A DNA stretch of 64,000 nt from assembly GCF_900090235.1 (NCBI RefSeq), contig NZ_LT607750.1, forward strand, positions 5,385,001 through 5,449,000, written 5' to 3'. The stretch comes from Micromonospora echinaurantiaca. GTDB lineage: Bacteria; Actinomycetota; Actinomycetes; Mycobacteriales; Micromonosporaceae. This document shows, in pieces, positions 1-7,028 of this stretch. The notes below the pieces were generated by a model that saw only the letters and a list, made by a program, of their open reading frames with translations, was not told where the DNA came from and searched no databases. The stretch's first letter is position 1, and every line of letters starts with the position of its first letter. The translations under genes and the position numbers were made by a program.

Positions 1-27
1 TCACCGAAGAAGCTCGGCTTCTTCTGA
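1..27 (+). CDS. C-terminal tail of an upstream gene, probable aldehyde dehydrogenase (partial)
   Basis: The first 24 bases read in frame as SPKKLGFF followed by TGA at 25-27. A C-terminus ending in a K-x-L-G-x-F type sequence is common in ExaC/AldB-like aldehyde dehydrogenases, and DUF779 genes are regularly found directly downstream of such genes. The stop overlaps the start of the next gene by one base (TGATG), so the two are translationally coupled. Only eight residues are visible, so the assignment rests on tail plus context. An aldehyde dehydrogenase here would suit the polyamine catabolic island that follows. Confidence 0.5.
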   Translation, partial: SPKKLGFF

Positions 28-371
28 TGGGTGACGTGGTGTCGGTGACGCCGGCCGCGGCCGAGCTGATCCGGTCGCTGCGGGGGCAGCACGGTCCGCT
101 GATGTTCCACCAGTCCGGCGGCTGCTGCGACGGCAGCGCCCCGATGTGCTACCCGGCCGGCGAGTTCCGCACCGGCTCGTCCGACGTCCTGCTGGCCGCG
201 CTCGAGATCGAAGGGGTCCCCGAGCCGGTCGAGTTCTGGATGTCCACGGCGCAGTGGGAGCTGTGGAAGCACACCACGTTGACCGTGGACGTGGTCCCCG
301 GCCGGGGCAGCGGCTTCTCCCTGGAAGCCCCCGAGGGCGTCCGCTTCCTCATCCGCTCCCGCCTCGCCTAA
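27..371 (+). CDS. DUF779 domain protein
   Basis: This 114-residue protein has the features I associate with DUF779: an N-terminal helix, then a conserved cysteine/histidine-containing segment (MFHQSGGCCDGSAPMCYP, about residues 31-48) and a compact beta-rich remainder. The family has no firmly established function but occurs as a partner gene of aldehyde or alcohol dehydrogenases, which fits the gene fragment immediately upstream. The paired cysteines could bind a metal, which is inference. The ATG overlaps the upstream stop by one base, which decides the start. It ends with TAA just before a palindromic repeat that may act as its terminator. Confidence 0.8.
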   Translation: MGDVVSVTPAAAELIRSLRGQHGPLMFHQSGGCCDGSAPMCYPAGEFRTGSSDVLLAALEIEGVPEPVEFWMSTAQWELWKHTTLTVDVVPGRGSGFSLEAPEGVRFLIRSRLA

Positions 372-381
372 CCCCCCGGTC

Positions 382-460
382 CCCCGCGATCTTGCACTTT
401 GTGCCCTAGGGATGCAACGAATGCCCGGAAAGTCGGGGCAGAAAGTGCAAGATCGCGGGG
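382..460. repeat. Palindromic repeat family A, copy 1
   Basis: A perfect 19-bp inverted repeat: CCCCGCGATCTTGCACTTT at 382-400 pairs with its exact complement at 442-460 across a 41-base centre. The centre contains a CCCTAG block and a GTCGGGGCAG block that recur in the second copy at 1435-1510. It lies between convergent genes, where it could serve as a bidirectional terminator. The matching arms and shared centre of two copies about 1 kb apart show a dispersed repeat rather than chance. Confidence 0.9.
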
Positions 461-462
461 AG

Positions 463-1308
463 CTAGGAGAGGGCGGCGCGGATGGTGGTGATGATGTGGT
501 GGGGGCGGCGGTAGAGGTCCTGGTCGGTGAAGTAGCGCATCCGCCAGCCATTGGCGTCGAGCCAGTTCACCCGCTCCCGGTCGCGCCGAAGGCGCTCCCG
601 GTCCAGGTGGGACATTCCGTCGTATTCGATGCCGATCCTGCGCTGCCGATAGCCCAGATCAAGCCGGTACCGGCGGATGCCGTACGAGTCGTACACCCAC
701 AGCTGCGGCTCGGGCGGCGGCAGTCGGCCGTCGAGCAGCACCAGTCGCAGCTGGCTCTCCTGGCGACACTCCGCCCGTCCGTCCGCCAACGGCACGAGAT
801 CGCGCGCCTGCCTCACGCCCCGCAGGGATTGGTGGGCCGGCAACTCCGCCGCCAACTCGTCGTGCGTCACCGCTCCGCACCGGAGAGCGGCGTCGAGCAC
901 CGGCAGGGCGTCGAGCCGTCGCACGGTGCGGGTGAGGTCGACCGCGCAGCGGGCGGCCGGAACGCACGGCAGTCCGCCGACGAGAACGGGTTGCACGGGT
1001 AGGACGGAATGGTGAACGACCAGCCCGGGTAGCCGAGGTCGGGGCACATGGGGTGGCAGCTGGATGTGGATCTGGTTCTCCCGCAGCACACCGAAGCCGT
1101 GACGGCGCGCGGCACTCTGCCGGGTCAACGCAGCGCCCTCCGGCAGGCACATCAGGAGTGCCCGCAGTTCATCCTCATCCCCGCAGGGCTCGGCCGCGTA
1201 GATCCCTCTCCGCACCCGGATCAGCTCCTCCTTGCTGACCCGGGTCCGGATGCGCTTCACGGTCAGGCTCCGCAACAAGTCCTCGACGCGCCACAGCTGA
1301 GTCGCCAC
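463..1308 (-). CDS. DUF559-like protein with AbiEi-like N-terminal domain
   Basis: About 281 residues if translation begins at the GTG at 1306-1308; the frame stays open further upstream through low-complexity sequence that I regard as noncoding. The N-terminal part (LWRVEDLLRSLTVKRIRTRV) resembles the winged-helix start of AbiEi/type IV antitoxin-like proteins. The C-terminal part (YRLDLGYRQRRIGIEYDG, then ANGWRMRYFTDQDL) matches the DUF559/Vsr-like endonuclease fold, with an E-Y-D-G active-site-like segment and a lone arginine-rich helix. Such proteins are multicopy in actinobacteria and of unknown role. Here it is bracketed by two copies of repeat A, so the whole unit may have moved as a cassette. 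Confidence 0.7.
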   Translation of the reverse strand: MATQLWRVEDLLRSLTVKRIRTRVSKEELIRVRRGIYAAEPCGDEDELRALLMCLPEGAALTRQSAARRHGFGVLRENQIHIQLPPHVPRPRLPGLVVHHSVLPVQPVLVGGLPCVPAARCAVDLTRTVRRLDALPVLDAALRCGAVTHDELAAELPAHQSLRGVRQARDLVPLADGRAECRQESQLRLVLLDGRLPPPEPQLWVYDSYGIRRYRLDLGYRQRRIGIEYDGMSHLDRERLRRDRERVNWLDANGWRMRYFTDQDLYRRPHHIITTIRAALS

Positions 1309-1361
1309 GCCGGGCAATATGCCGAAACCCCACCCCCGCCCGTCCCCGTCCCACCCACCCC

Positions 1362-1389
1362 TGTGGACAACCCACCCCCCTGTGGACAA
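1362..1389 (+). other. Two directly repeated DnaA-box-like 9-mers
   Basis: TGTGGACAA occurs at 1362-1370 and again at 1381-1389, 19 bases apart start to start, in a C-rich stretch. Its complement TTGTCCACA equals the DnaA box preferred in high-G+C actinobacteria. Only two boxes are present and there is no AT-rich unwinding region, so this is not an origin. It could titrate DnaA or be a chance or repeat-derived match. It sits in the presumed leader of the DUF559-like gene. Confidence 0.35.
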
Positions 1390-1434
1390 CCCCCACCACC
1401 CCCACCCCTCTGCTACACGCCACCCGCCCTTCCT

Positions 1435-1510
1435 CCGCGATCTTGCACTTCAGGCCCTAGATATGCCCGAGAAAGCCCGATAGGTCGGGGCAGGAAATGC
1501 AAGATCGCGG
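1435..1510. repeat. Palindromic repeat family A, copy 2
   Basis: Left arm CCGCGATCTTGCACTTC at 1435-1451 pairs with 1494-1510 (16 of 17 positions). Its 42-base centre shares CCCTAG and GTCGGGGCAG with copy 1 at 382-460. It lies directly 3' of the ureohydrolase gene and so may terminate the polyamine operon. The stretch 1309-1434 between it and the DUF559-like gene is C-rich with no gene. Confidence 0.88.
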
Positions 1511-1516
1511 GGGGGG

Positions 1517-2530
1517 TCAGCGGTTGTCGAGCAGGGGTTGGCGGGGATCCCACGGCGGGCCGCCGGCGGCGTCGTGGCGGCGGCGGGCGATGGCCGACAG
1601 CGCCTCCAGCACCACCCGGTTGCCCAGGTACGCGGTGATGTCCGCGTGGTCGTACGGCGGAGCGACCTCGACCACGTCGACGCCGACCACCGGCAGCTCG
1701 TAGCAGCACCGGCGGACCGCGTCGAGCAGCTGCCGGGAGGTCAGCCCGCCCGGCTCCGGAGTGCCGGTGCCCGGCGCCATGCCCGGGTCGACCACGTCCA
1801 CGTCGACGGAGAGGAAGACCCCCTCGCACTCGTCCACCGCGACCCCGAACGCCTCGGTCAGGCACTCGTCCAGGCCGCGCGACACCAGCTCGGTCATCTC
1901 GTACGAGCGCATCCGCTGGTCCGCCATCCAGCGCAGGGTCGGCGGGTCGGGCCAGTAGCCGCGCAGGCCGATCTGGAGGAACCGGTCGCCGCGTACCGCG
2001 CCGGACTCGATGAGCCGGCGCATCGGCTGGCCGTGCCCGTGCAGCGAGCCGAACTCGATGTCGCCGGTGTCGGCGTGCGCGTCGAAGTGCACCAGCGACA
2101 CCCGGCCGAGCCCGTGGTGCCGGGCCACCCCGGTGGCGTCGGGCAGCGCGATGGAGTGGTCGCCGCCGAGCACGATCGGGATCGCCCCGGCCGCGGCGAC
2201 CGTGAAGACCGCGGACTCCAGTGCAGCCAGCGACCGTTCGATGTCGCCGGAGAACATCTCCACGTCGCCGGCGTCGTACACCCGCAGGTCGCGCAGGCCG
2301 TCGACGCGCAGCGCGAGCGACGGGCGGGAGCCGTCGTGCGGCAGGTAGCAGGCCTGCCGGATGGCGGACGGGCCGAACCGGGTGCCGGGCCGGTGCGAGG
2401 TGCCGCCGTCGAAGGGCGCGCCGAGGATCACCACGTCCGCGTCGGCGAACGTCGCCGGCTCGTCCAGCGTGCAGCGGGGCACCCCGAGGAAGGTGACGTC
2501 GGGGCCGAACATCGGGCCGTAGCGGGTCAT
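1517..2530 (-). CDS. speB: Agmatinase/guanidinobutyrase-type ureohydrolase
   Basis: This 337-residue protein is a complete arginase-superfamily ureohydrolase. The manganese ligands are visible: GGDHS (122-126), DAHAD (150-154) and SVDVDVVDP (241-249), followed by GTGTPEPGG (254-262). Family members hydrolyse a guanidino compound to urea plus an amine. The GTGTPEPGG form fits agmatinase or guanidinobutyrase better than arginase, but the substrate cannot be fixed from sequence. The ATG overlaps the stop of the saccharopine-dehydrogenase-like gene (ATGA), making it the last gene of the potD operon. The operon context favours agmatine or a guanidino-polyamine as substrate; the symbol is provisional. 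Confidence 0.88.
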   Translation of the reverse strand: MTRYGPMFGPDVTFLGVPRCTLDEPATFADADVVILGAPFDGGTSHRPGTRFGPSAIRQACYLPHDGSRPSLALRVDGLRDLRVYDAGDVEMFSGDIERSLAALESAVFTVAAAGAIPIVLGGDHSIALPDATGVARHHGLGRVSLVHFDAHADTGDIEFGSLHGHGQPMRRLIESGAVRGDRFLQIGLRGYWPDPPTLRWMADQRMRSYEMTELVSRGLDECLTEAFGVAVDECEGVFLSVDVDVVDPGMAPGTGTPEPGGLTSRQLLDAVRRCCYELPVVGVDVVEVAPPYDHADITAYLGNRVVLEALSAIARRRHDAAGGPPWDPRQPLLDNR

Positions 2531-3729
2531 CGCTCCTCCATCCCCCACGGTGAACCGTAGCCGGTGAGCAGGTCCAGGAACGGCTTCGACGGCAGCGCCT
2601 CCGGGCCGAGCACCCCGGTCCCGCGCCACGCGCCGGCGGCCAGCAGTTCCAGCGCCACCACCGGATTCACCGCGGTCTGCCAGACCACCGCCTGGTGGCC
2701 GTACTCCCGCATGGACCACTCGTTGTCGACCACGTGGTAGAGGTAAACCTCGCGCGGGTTGCCGTCCGGGCCGGTCCCGCGCACCCAGGTGCCGGCGCAG
2801 GTCTTGCCGCGCATCCGGTCGCCGAGGGTGGCCGGGTCGGGCAGGCAGGCGGCCACCACGTCGCGCGGCGACACGGAAACCCCGCCGACCCGCACCGGCG
2901 CGGTCCCGTCCAGGCCGAGCTTGTGCAGCGTCCTGAGCACCTCGATGAACTCGTTGCCGAGGCCGTACTTGAAGGTGACCCGCCGCGCGTCGACCCAGCG
3001 AGGGATCAGCAGCACCTCCTCGTGCTCCACGTTGACGCACTCGACCGGCCCGATCCCCTCCGGGAACTCGAAGACCTCGGGCTCGGAGAAGGGCGGGGTG
3101 GTGTACCAGCCCCGGTCGGCCTCCCAGACCACCGGCGGGTTGAGGCACTCCTCGATGGTCGTCCAGATGGAGAACGACGGCGCGAAGTCGTAGCCGTCGA
3201 CGGTCAGGTTGGCCCCGTCCCGCACCCCGATCTCGTCGACCTCGGCGAACAGCTCGTCGGCGGCGTACCGGGCGAAGACGTCGGACAGGCCCGGCTCGAC
3301 GCCGATGCCGCAGAGCGCCAACCGCCCGGCCGCCGACCACTGGTCCGCGACGGCGAACTGCTCGTCGCCGAGCTTCACGCCGGTCTCGGCGTAGGGCCGA
3401 TCGGGGTGTGGCCGGGACAGCGACATGGCCATGTCGAGGTAGTCCGCGCCGGCCGCGAACGCCCCGTCGAAGATCGGCATGACGAAGCGCGGGTCGACCG
3501 CGTTGAGCACGTGCGTGATCTGGTGCTCCCGGCAGAGCGCGGCCACCGCGTCGGCCGAGGAGGCGTCGACCGTGGCGGCGACGAACCGGTCACCGTGCCC
3601 GGCCACCGCCCGGGCCGCCCGCGCCGGGTCGTGGTCGGCGACCACCATCGTGTCGAAGAAGGTACGGCGGGCGGCGATGGCGACCGCGGCGGAGCCGACC
3701 CCGCCGGCCCCCACGAGCAGGATGCGCAT
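2527..3729 (-). CDS. Saccharopine dehydrogenase-like NAD(P)-dependent oxidoreductase
   Basis: A 400-residue protein beginning with a Rossmann fold (GAGGVG, residues 7-12) and continuing through VLNAVDPRFVMPIFDGAF and LALCGIGVEPGLSDVFA, typical of the Lys9/saccharopine-reductase family. A segment containing FKYGLGNEFIEVLRTLHKLG follows the second domain. Relatives make or break secondary amines between an amino acid and an aldehyde: saccharopine dehydrogenase and carboxynorspermidine/carboxyspermidine dehydrogenase. Lying between an FAD amine oxidase and a ureohydrolase in a polyamine transport operon, it more likely acts on a polyamine-derived imine or secondary amine than on lysine. That role is inference. 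Start ATG overlaps the upstream stop by one base; its stop overlaps the ureohydrolase start. Confidence 0.82.
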   Translation of the reverse strand: MRILLVGAGGVGSAAVAIAARRTFFDTMVVADHDPARAARAVAGHGDRFVAATVDASSADAVAALCREHQITHVLNAVDPRFVMPIFDGAFAAGADYLDMAMSLSRPHPDRPYAETGVKLGDEQFAVADQWSAAGRLALCGIGVEPGLSDVFARYAADELFAEVDEIGVRDGANLTVDGYDFAPSFSIWTTIEECLNPPVVWEADRGWYTTPPFSEPEVFEFPEGIGPVECVNVEHEEVLLIPRWVDARRVTFKYGLGNEFIEVLRTLHKLGLDGTAPVRVGGVSVSPRDVVAACLPDPATLGDRMRGKTCAGTWVRGTGPDGNPREVYLYHVVDNEWSMREYGHQAVVWQTAVNPVVALELLAAGAWRGTGVLGPEALPSKPFLDLLTGYGSPWGMEER

Positions 3730-5150
3730 CAGGAATCGAACCCCAAACCGAAACGATCGAGCGTACGGAGCCAGAGGTTGCGCCGGCCCTGACGCACGTC
3801 GGCCTGGGCCAGCGACCAGCGGGTGAGATTGATGCCGACCGCCCGGGCCGGCTCGGGCGGGAACGGCAGTGGCATCCGGCGCACCAGGTCGAGCCGGGTC
3901 AACGGGGTCTCCTCCCCGTCGAGCAGGTCGAGCATCACCCGGGCGGCGAACCGGGTCGCCCCGACGCCGAGCCCGGTGAACCCGGCCGCGTACGCCAACC
4001 GCCCCTCGTACGCGGTGCCGAAGAACGGGCAGAACCGGGTACAGGTGTCGATCACCCCGCCCCAGCGGTGGCTGAATCGCAGCCCGTCGAGCTGCGGGAA
4101 GGTGGTGAAGAAGTGCTCGGCGAGGGTGCAGAAGGTGTCCCAGCGCTGCTCCAGCGACGGGGCCATCCGGCTGCCGAAGTGGTAGACGGCGTCGTACCCG
4201 CCGAACAGGATCCGGTTGTCGGGGGTGATCCGGTAGTAGTGGAACTGGTTGCCGGTGTCCGCGAGCCCCTGCCGGTTCGCCCAGCCGATCGCGCGCCGCT
4301 CGTCGTCCGCGAGCGGCTCGGTCATCAGCGCGTAGTCGTAGACCGGCACCACCCAGGCGCGCAGCCGGCGCAGCAACGGCGGGAACGCGTTGGTCGCCAG
4401 CACCACCCGCCCGGCGCGGACGCTGCCCGGAGCGGCGTCCCGGCCGGCGGCGGTGGCGGCCCGCAGCGCCGCGCCGTCGCGGCGCAGCCCGGTCACCCGG
4501 GTGTGCTCGGCGATCCGCACCCCGACGCTGAGACAGGCCCGGCGCAGCCCCCAGGCCAGCTTCGCCGGGTCGAGCAGGGCCGTGCGGTCCCGGTCCCACA
4601 TCCCGCCGAGGTACGTCGGCGAGTTCACCTCGGCGCGTACCTCGTCGGCGTCGAGCAGCCGCACGTCGTGGCCGTACCGGCGGCCCAGCTCCGCGTCGGC
4701 GGCGAGCCCGTCGAGCTGGTACGGCTCGACCGCGACGGCCAGTTCGCCGGTGCGCTCGAAGTCGCAGTCGATGCCGTACTCGGCCACGGTCGCGGCGATG
4801 GCGTCCAGGTTCTCCCGGCCGAGCCGCTCCAGCAGCTCGATCTCGTCCGGGAAGCGCTCGACGCCGTTGGTCAGCCCGTGGGTGAGCGAGGCGGCGCAGA
4901 ACCCGCCGTTGCGCCCGGACGCCGCCCAGCCGCAGGTGCCCGCCTCGACCAGCAGCACGTCCCGGCTCGGGTCGGCCCGCTTGGCCAGCAGCGCGGTCCA
5001 CAGCCCGGCGTACCCGCCGCCCACGACCAGCAGGTCGGCGGTGTCAGGGCCGGTCAGCGGCGGCAGCGGGTCGGGGCGTTCCGGGCGGTCCAGCCAGTAC
5101 GGCACGGGCACCGCGTCGGCCAGCGCCCGGCCGGGATGCGGCCCGGTCAT
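3729..5150 (-). CDS. FAD-dependent amine oxidase (DAO/PuuB-like), first copy
   Basis: This 473-residue DAO-superfamily flavoprotein has a dinucleotide-binding GGGYAG at 44-49 and the SGRNGG motif at 78-83 characteristic of PuuB/OrdL-type oxidases. The C-terminal half carries YYRITPDNRILFGGYD and a final FAD-contacting glycine segment (GFTGLGVGATRFAARVM). PuuB relatives oxidise gamma-glutamylputrescine or related primary amines to aldehydes plus ammonia and peroxide. No gamma-glutamylpolyamine synthetase gene is nearby, so the substrate may be a free amine. It is coupled by overlaps to potC upstream and the saccharopine-dehydrogenase-like gene downstream. A divergent paralogue lies at 14008-15384. 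Confidence 0.88.
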   Translation of the reverse strand: MTGPHPGRALADAVPVPYWLDRPERPDPLPPLTGPDTADLLVVGGGYAGLWTALLAKRADPSRDVLLVEAGTCGWAASGRNGGFCAASLTHGLTNGVERFPDEIELLERLGRENLDAIAATVAEYGIDCDFERTGELAVAVEPYQLDGLAADAELGRRYGHDVRLLDADEVRAEVNSPTYLGGMWDRDRTALLDPAKLAWGLRRACLSVGVRIAEHTRVTGLRRDGAALRAATAAGRDAAPGSVRAGRVVLATNAFPPLLRRLRAWVVPVYDYALMTEPLADDERRAIGWANRQGLADTGNQFHYYRITPDNRILFGGYDAVYHFGSRMAPSLEQRWDTFCTLAEHFFTTFPQLDGLRFSHRWGGVIDTCTRFCPFFGTAYEGRLAYAAGFTGLGVGATRFAARVMLDLLDGEETPLTRLDLVRRMPLPFPPEPARAVGINLTRWSLAQADVRQGRRNLWLRTLDRFGLGFDS

Positions 5151-5998
5151 GACGGGCGCCGCGCCGGCCCGCCGCCCGCCGCGACCCGCAGCGCGGCGCG
5201 GCGGCCCCGCCGGCCGCGCAGCATGCTGGCCAGCACCAGCAGCAGCGCGATCACGAACATCGCCGTGCCGATGACGTTGACCTGCGGCGGGATGCCCCGC
5301 TGGGCGGCGCCCCAGACGTACATCGGGAACGTGACGGTGGTGCCGGCGTTGAAGTTGGTGATGATGAAGTCGTCGAACGACAGCGAGAAGGCGAGCAGCG
5401 CGGCGGCCACGATGCCGGGCATCACCAGCGGCAGGGTGATCCGCCGGAAGGTCTGCCACTCGCTGGCGTAGAGGTCCATCGCGGCTTCCTCCAGCCGGGA
5501 GTCCATCCCGGCCAGCCGCGCCTTCACCGTGACCACCACGAACGACACGCAGAACATCACGTGCGCGATGACGATGGTCCAGAACCCCTGCGGCACCCCG
5601 GCGGAGACGAAGAGGGCGAGCAGCGAGGTGCCCATCACCAGCTCCGGCGTGGCCATCGGCAGGAAGATCAGCACGTTGATCCCGGACCGGCCGCGGAACC
5701 GGTGCCGCACCAGCGCGAACGCCATCAGGGTGCCGAGCACCGTGGCGACCACGGTGGCGATGAACCCGATCTGGACGCTGCGCACCACCGCGTCGCACAT
5801 GTCCGAGGTGGCGCACGGGTTACGCCAGTTGTCCAGGGTGAACTCGTGGAAGTCGTACGACAGCCGGCTGGACGGGCGGTTGAAGGACAGGCCGGCGACC
5901 ACGGCGATGGGCAGGAAGAGGTAGCCGAGCACCAGCAGCCCGACGCCCAGCACCCAGTGGTCGGCCAGCCAGCGACCGATGCGGTGGGCCACGGTCAC
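5147..5998 (-). CDS. potC: Polyamine ABC transporter permease, PotC-like
   Basis: A 283-residue inner-membrane permease with about six hydrophobic helices and the EAA-loop region (LEEAAMDLYASEWQTFRRI) that contacts the ATPase. With PotB it forms the transmembrane channel of a spermidine/putrescine-type importer. I chose the GTG at 5996-5998. The reading frame stays open upstream to a GTG at 6058, but that adds only 20 residues encoded by the tandem repeat at 6000-6117. A segment with two close cysteines (NPCATSDMC, near residue 62) is an unusual insertion in the first external loop. Its stop overlaps the FAD oxidase start (ATGA). Confidence 0.9.
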   Translation of the reverse strand: MTVAHRIGRWLADHWVLGVGLLVLGYLFLPIAVVAGLSFNRPSSRLSYDFHEFTLDNWRNPCATSDMCDAVVRSVQIGFIATVVATVLGTLMAFALVRHRFRGRSGINVLIFLPMATPELVMGTSLLALFVSAGVPQGFWTIVIAHVMFCVSFVVVTVKARLAGMDSRLEEAAMDLYASEWQTFRRITLPLVMPGIVAAALLAFSLSFDDFIITNFNAGTTVTFPMYVWGAAQRGIPPQVNVIGTAMFVIALLLVLASMLRGRRGRRAALRVAAGGGPARRPS

Positions 5999-5999
5999 T

Positions 6000-6117
6000 G
6001 CGCCCCCCCTTTCGTTCGCGGCTGCGGGGCTCCGCTGCGCTGCACTCCTCGCGCTCACGGCGCCCCCCTTTCGTTCGCGACTGCGGGGCTCCGCTGCGCT
6101 GCACTCCTCGCGCTCAC
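6000..6117 (-). repeat. Tandem repeat family C, two 59-bp units at the potB-potC junction
   Basis: Two head-to-tail units, 6000-6058 and 6059-6117, differ at only a few positions. On the minus strand each begins GTGAGCGCGAGGAGTG and ends CGCGAACGAAAGGG. The promoter-distal end carries GTG start candidates and the first TGA is the potB stop codon itself, so the array sits exactly in the coupling junction. The same core appears as a 56-bp, three-unit array between purK and purE at 43848-44007. The unit contains AGGAG, which could act as a ribosome-binding sequence. Confidence 0.93.
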
Positions 6118-7028
6118 AGGACCTCCTCGGTGCCGGCGCGGCGCAGGTAGCCGAAGACCACCGCGAGGATCGCCGCCATCAGCAGGAAGGACAGCGCCGC
6201 GCCCTGCGGGTAGTCCAGTCGGACCAGGAACGCCGAGTCGATGACGTTGCCGATCATGTACTCGTTCGGGGTGCCGAGCAGTTCGGCGTTGATGTAGTCG
6301 CCGCTGGCCGGGATGAAGAAGAGCAGCGTGCCGGCGACCAGGCCGGGCATCGAGAGCGGCAGGGTGACCTTGCGGAACGCCCGCACCGGGCTGGCGTACA
6401 GGTCGCTGGCCGCCTCCAGCAGCCGGGGGTCGAGCCGCTCCAGGCTCGCGTACAGCGGCAGCACCAGGAACGGCAGGAAGTTGTACGTCAGCCCGAGCAC
6501 CACCGCGACCGGGGTGGCCAGCAGCCTGCCGTCGGGGGCGAGCAGGTGCACGTCACGCAGCAGCCCGACCAGCCAACCGTTGTCGGAGAGGATGGTCTTC
6601 CAGGCCAGGGTGCGCACCAGGAAGCTGGTGAACATCGGCGCTATCACGCAGACCAGCAGCAGGTTCTTCCACCGGCCGGCCTTCTGCGCGATGGCGTACG
6701 CCAGCGGGTAGCCCATCAGCAGGGCCAGCACCAGCGCGATCCCGGCGTAGAGGAAGGACCGGGTGAACTGCGGCCAGTACGCCGCCAACGCGTCCGGGTA
6801 GTTGCCGAACGCCCAGGTCAGCGCGTACCCGGTGGAGAGCGAGCCGCTGGGGTCGTAGAGGCTCGCTGCGGCGAGCTGGAACAGCGGCACGGCGAAGAAG
6901 AGGAACAGCCAGGCCGCGCCGGGCAGCAGCAGCAGGTACGGCAGGAACCGGTACCGCCCGGACCGGGCGGCCCGCTCCGGCGCCGCCGGCTGCCCCGACC
7001 CGGTCGGTACGTGGGCCAGGACGCTCAC
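6114..7028 (-). CDS. potB: Polyamine ABC transporter permease, PotB-like
   Basis: This 304-residue permease begins with a short Pro/Ala-rich cytoplasmic leader, then about six membrane helices and an EAA loop (LLEAASDLYASPVRAFRKV, roughly residues 204-222). It pairs with the PotC-like protein. The start GTG at 7026-7028 overlaps the potA stop (GTGA). The stop codon TGA lies at 6114-6116, inside the first repeat C unit, so the repeat has replaced or follows directly the original gene end. A late hydrophobic pair of helices (AALSFLLMAAILAVVFGYL) is intact, so no loss of function is evident. Confidence 0.92.
   Translation of the reverse strand: MSVLAHVPTGSGQPAAPERAARSGRYRFLPYLLLLPGAAWLFLFFAVPLFQLAAASLYDPSGSLSTGYALTWAFGNYPDALAAYWPQFTRSFLYAGIALVLALLMGYPLAYAIAQKAGRWKNLLLVCVIAPMFTSFLVRTLAWKTILSDNGWLVGLLRDVHLLAPDGRLLATPVAVVLGLTYNFLPFLVLPLYASLERLDPRLLEAASDLYASPVRAFRKVTLPLSMPGLVAGTLLFFIPASGDYINAELLGTPNEYMIGNVIDSAFLVRLDYPQGAALSFLLMAAILAVVFGYLRRAGTEEVL

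Noticed and set aside
1362-1389. Replication origin
   Set aside because: Only two DnaA-like boxes, no dnaA/dnaN/gyrB genes and no AT-rich unwinding element.
5999-6058. Upstream extension of PotC through the repeat
   Set aside because: The frame is open, but the added 20 residues come from the repeat unit and no permease homologue would have them. A translated extension cannot be excluded, but the GTG at 5998 is preferred.
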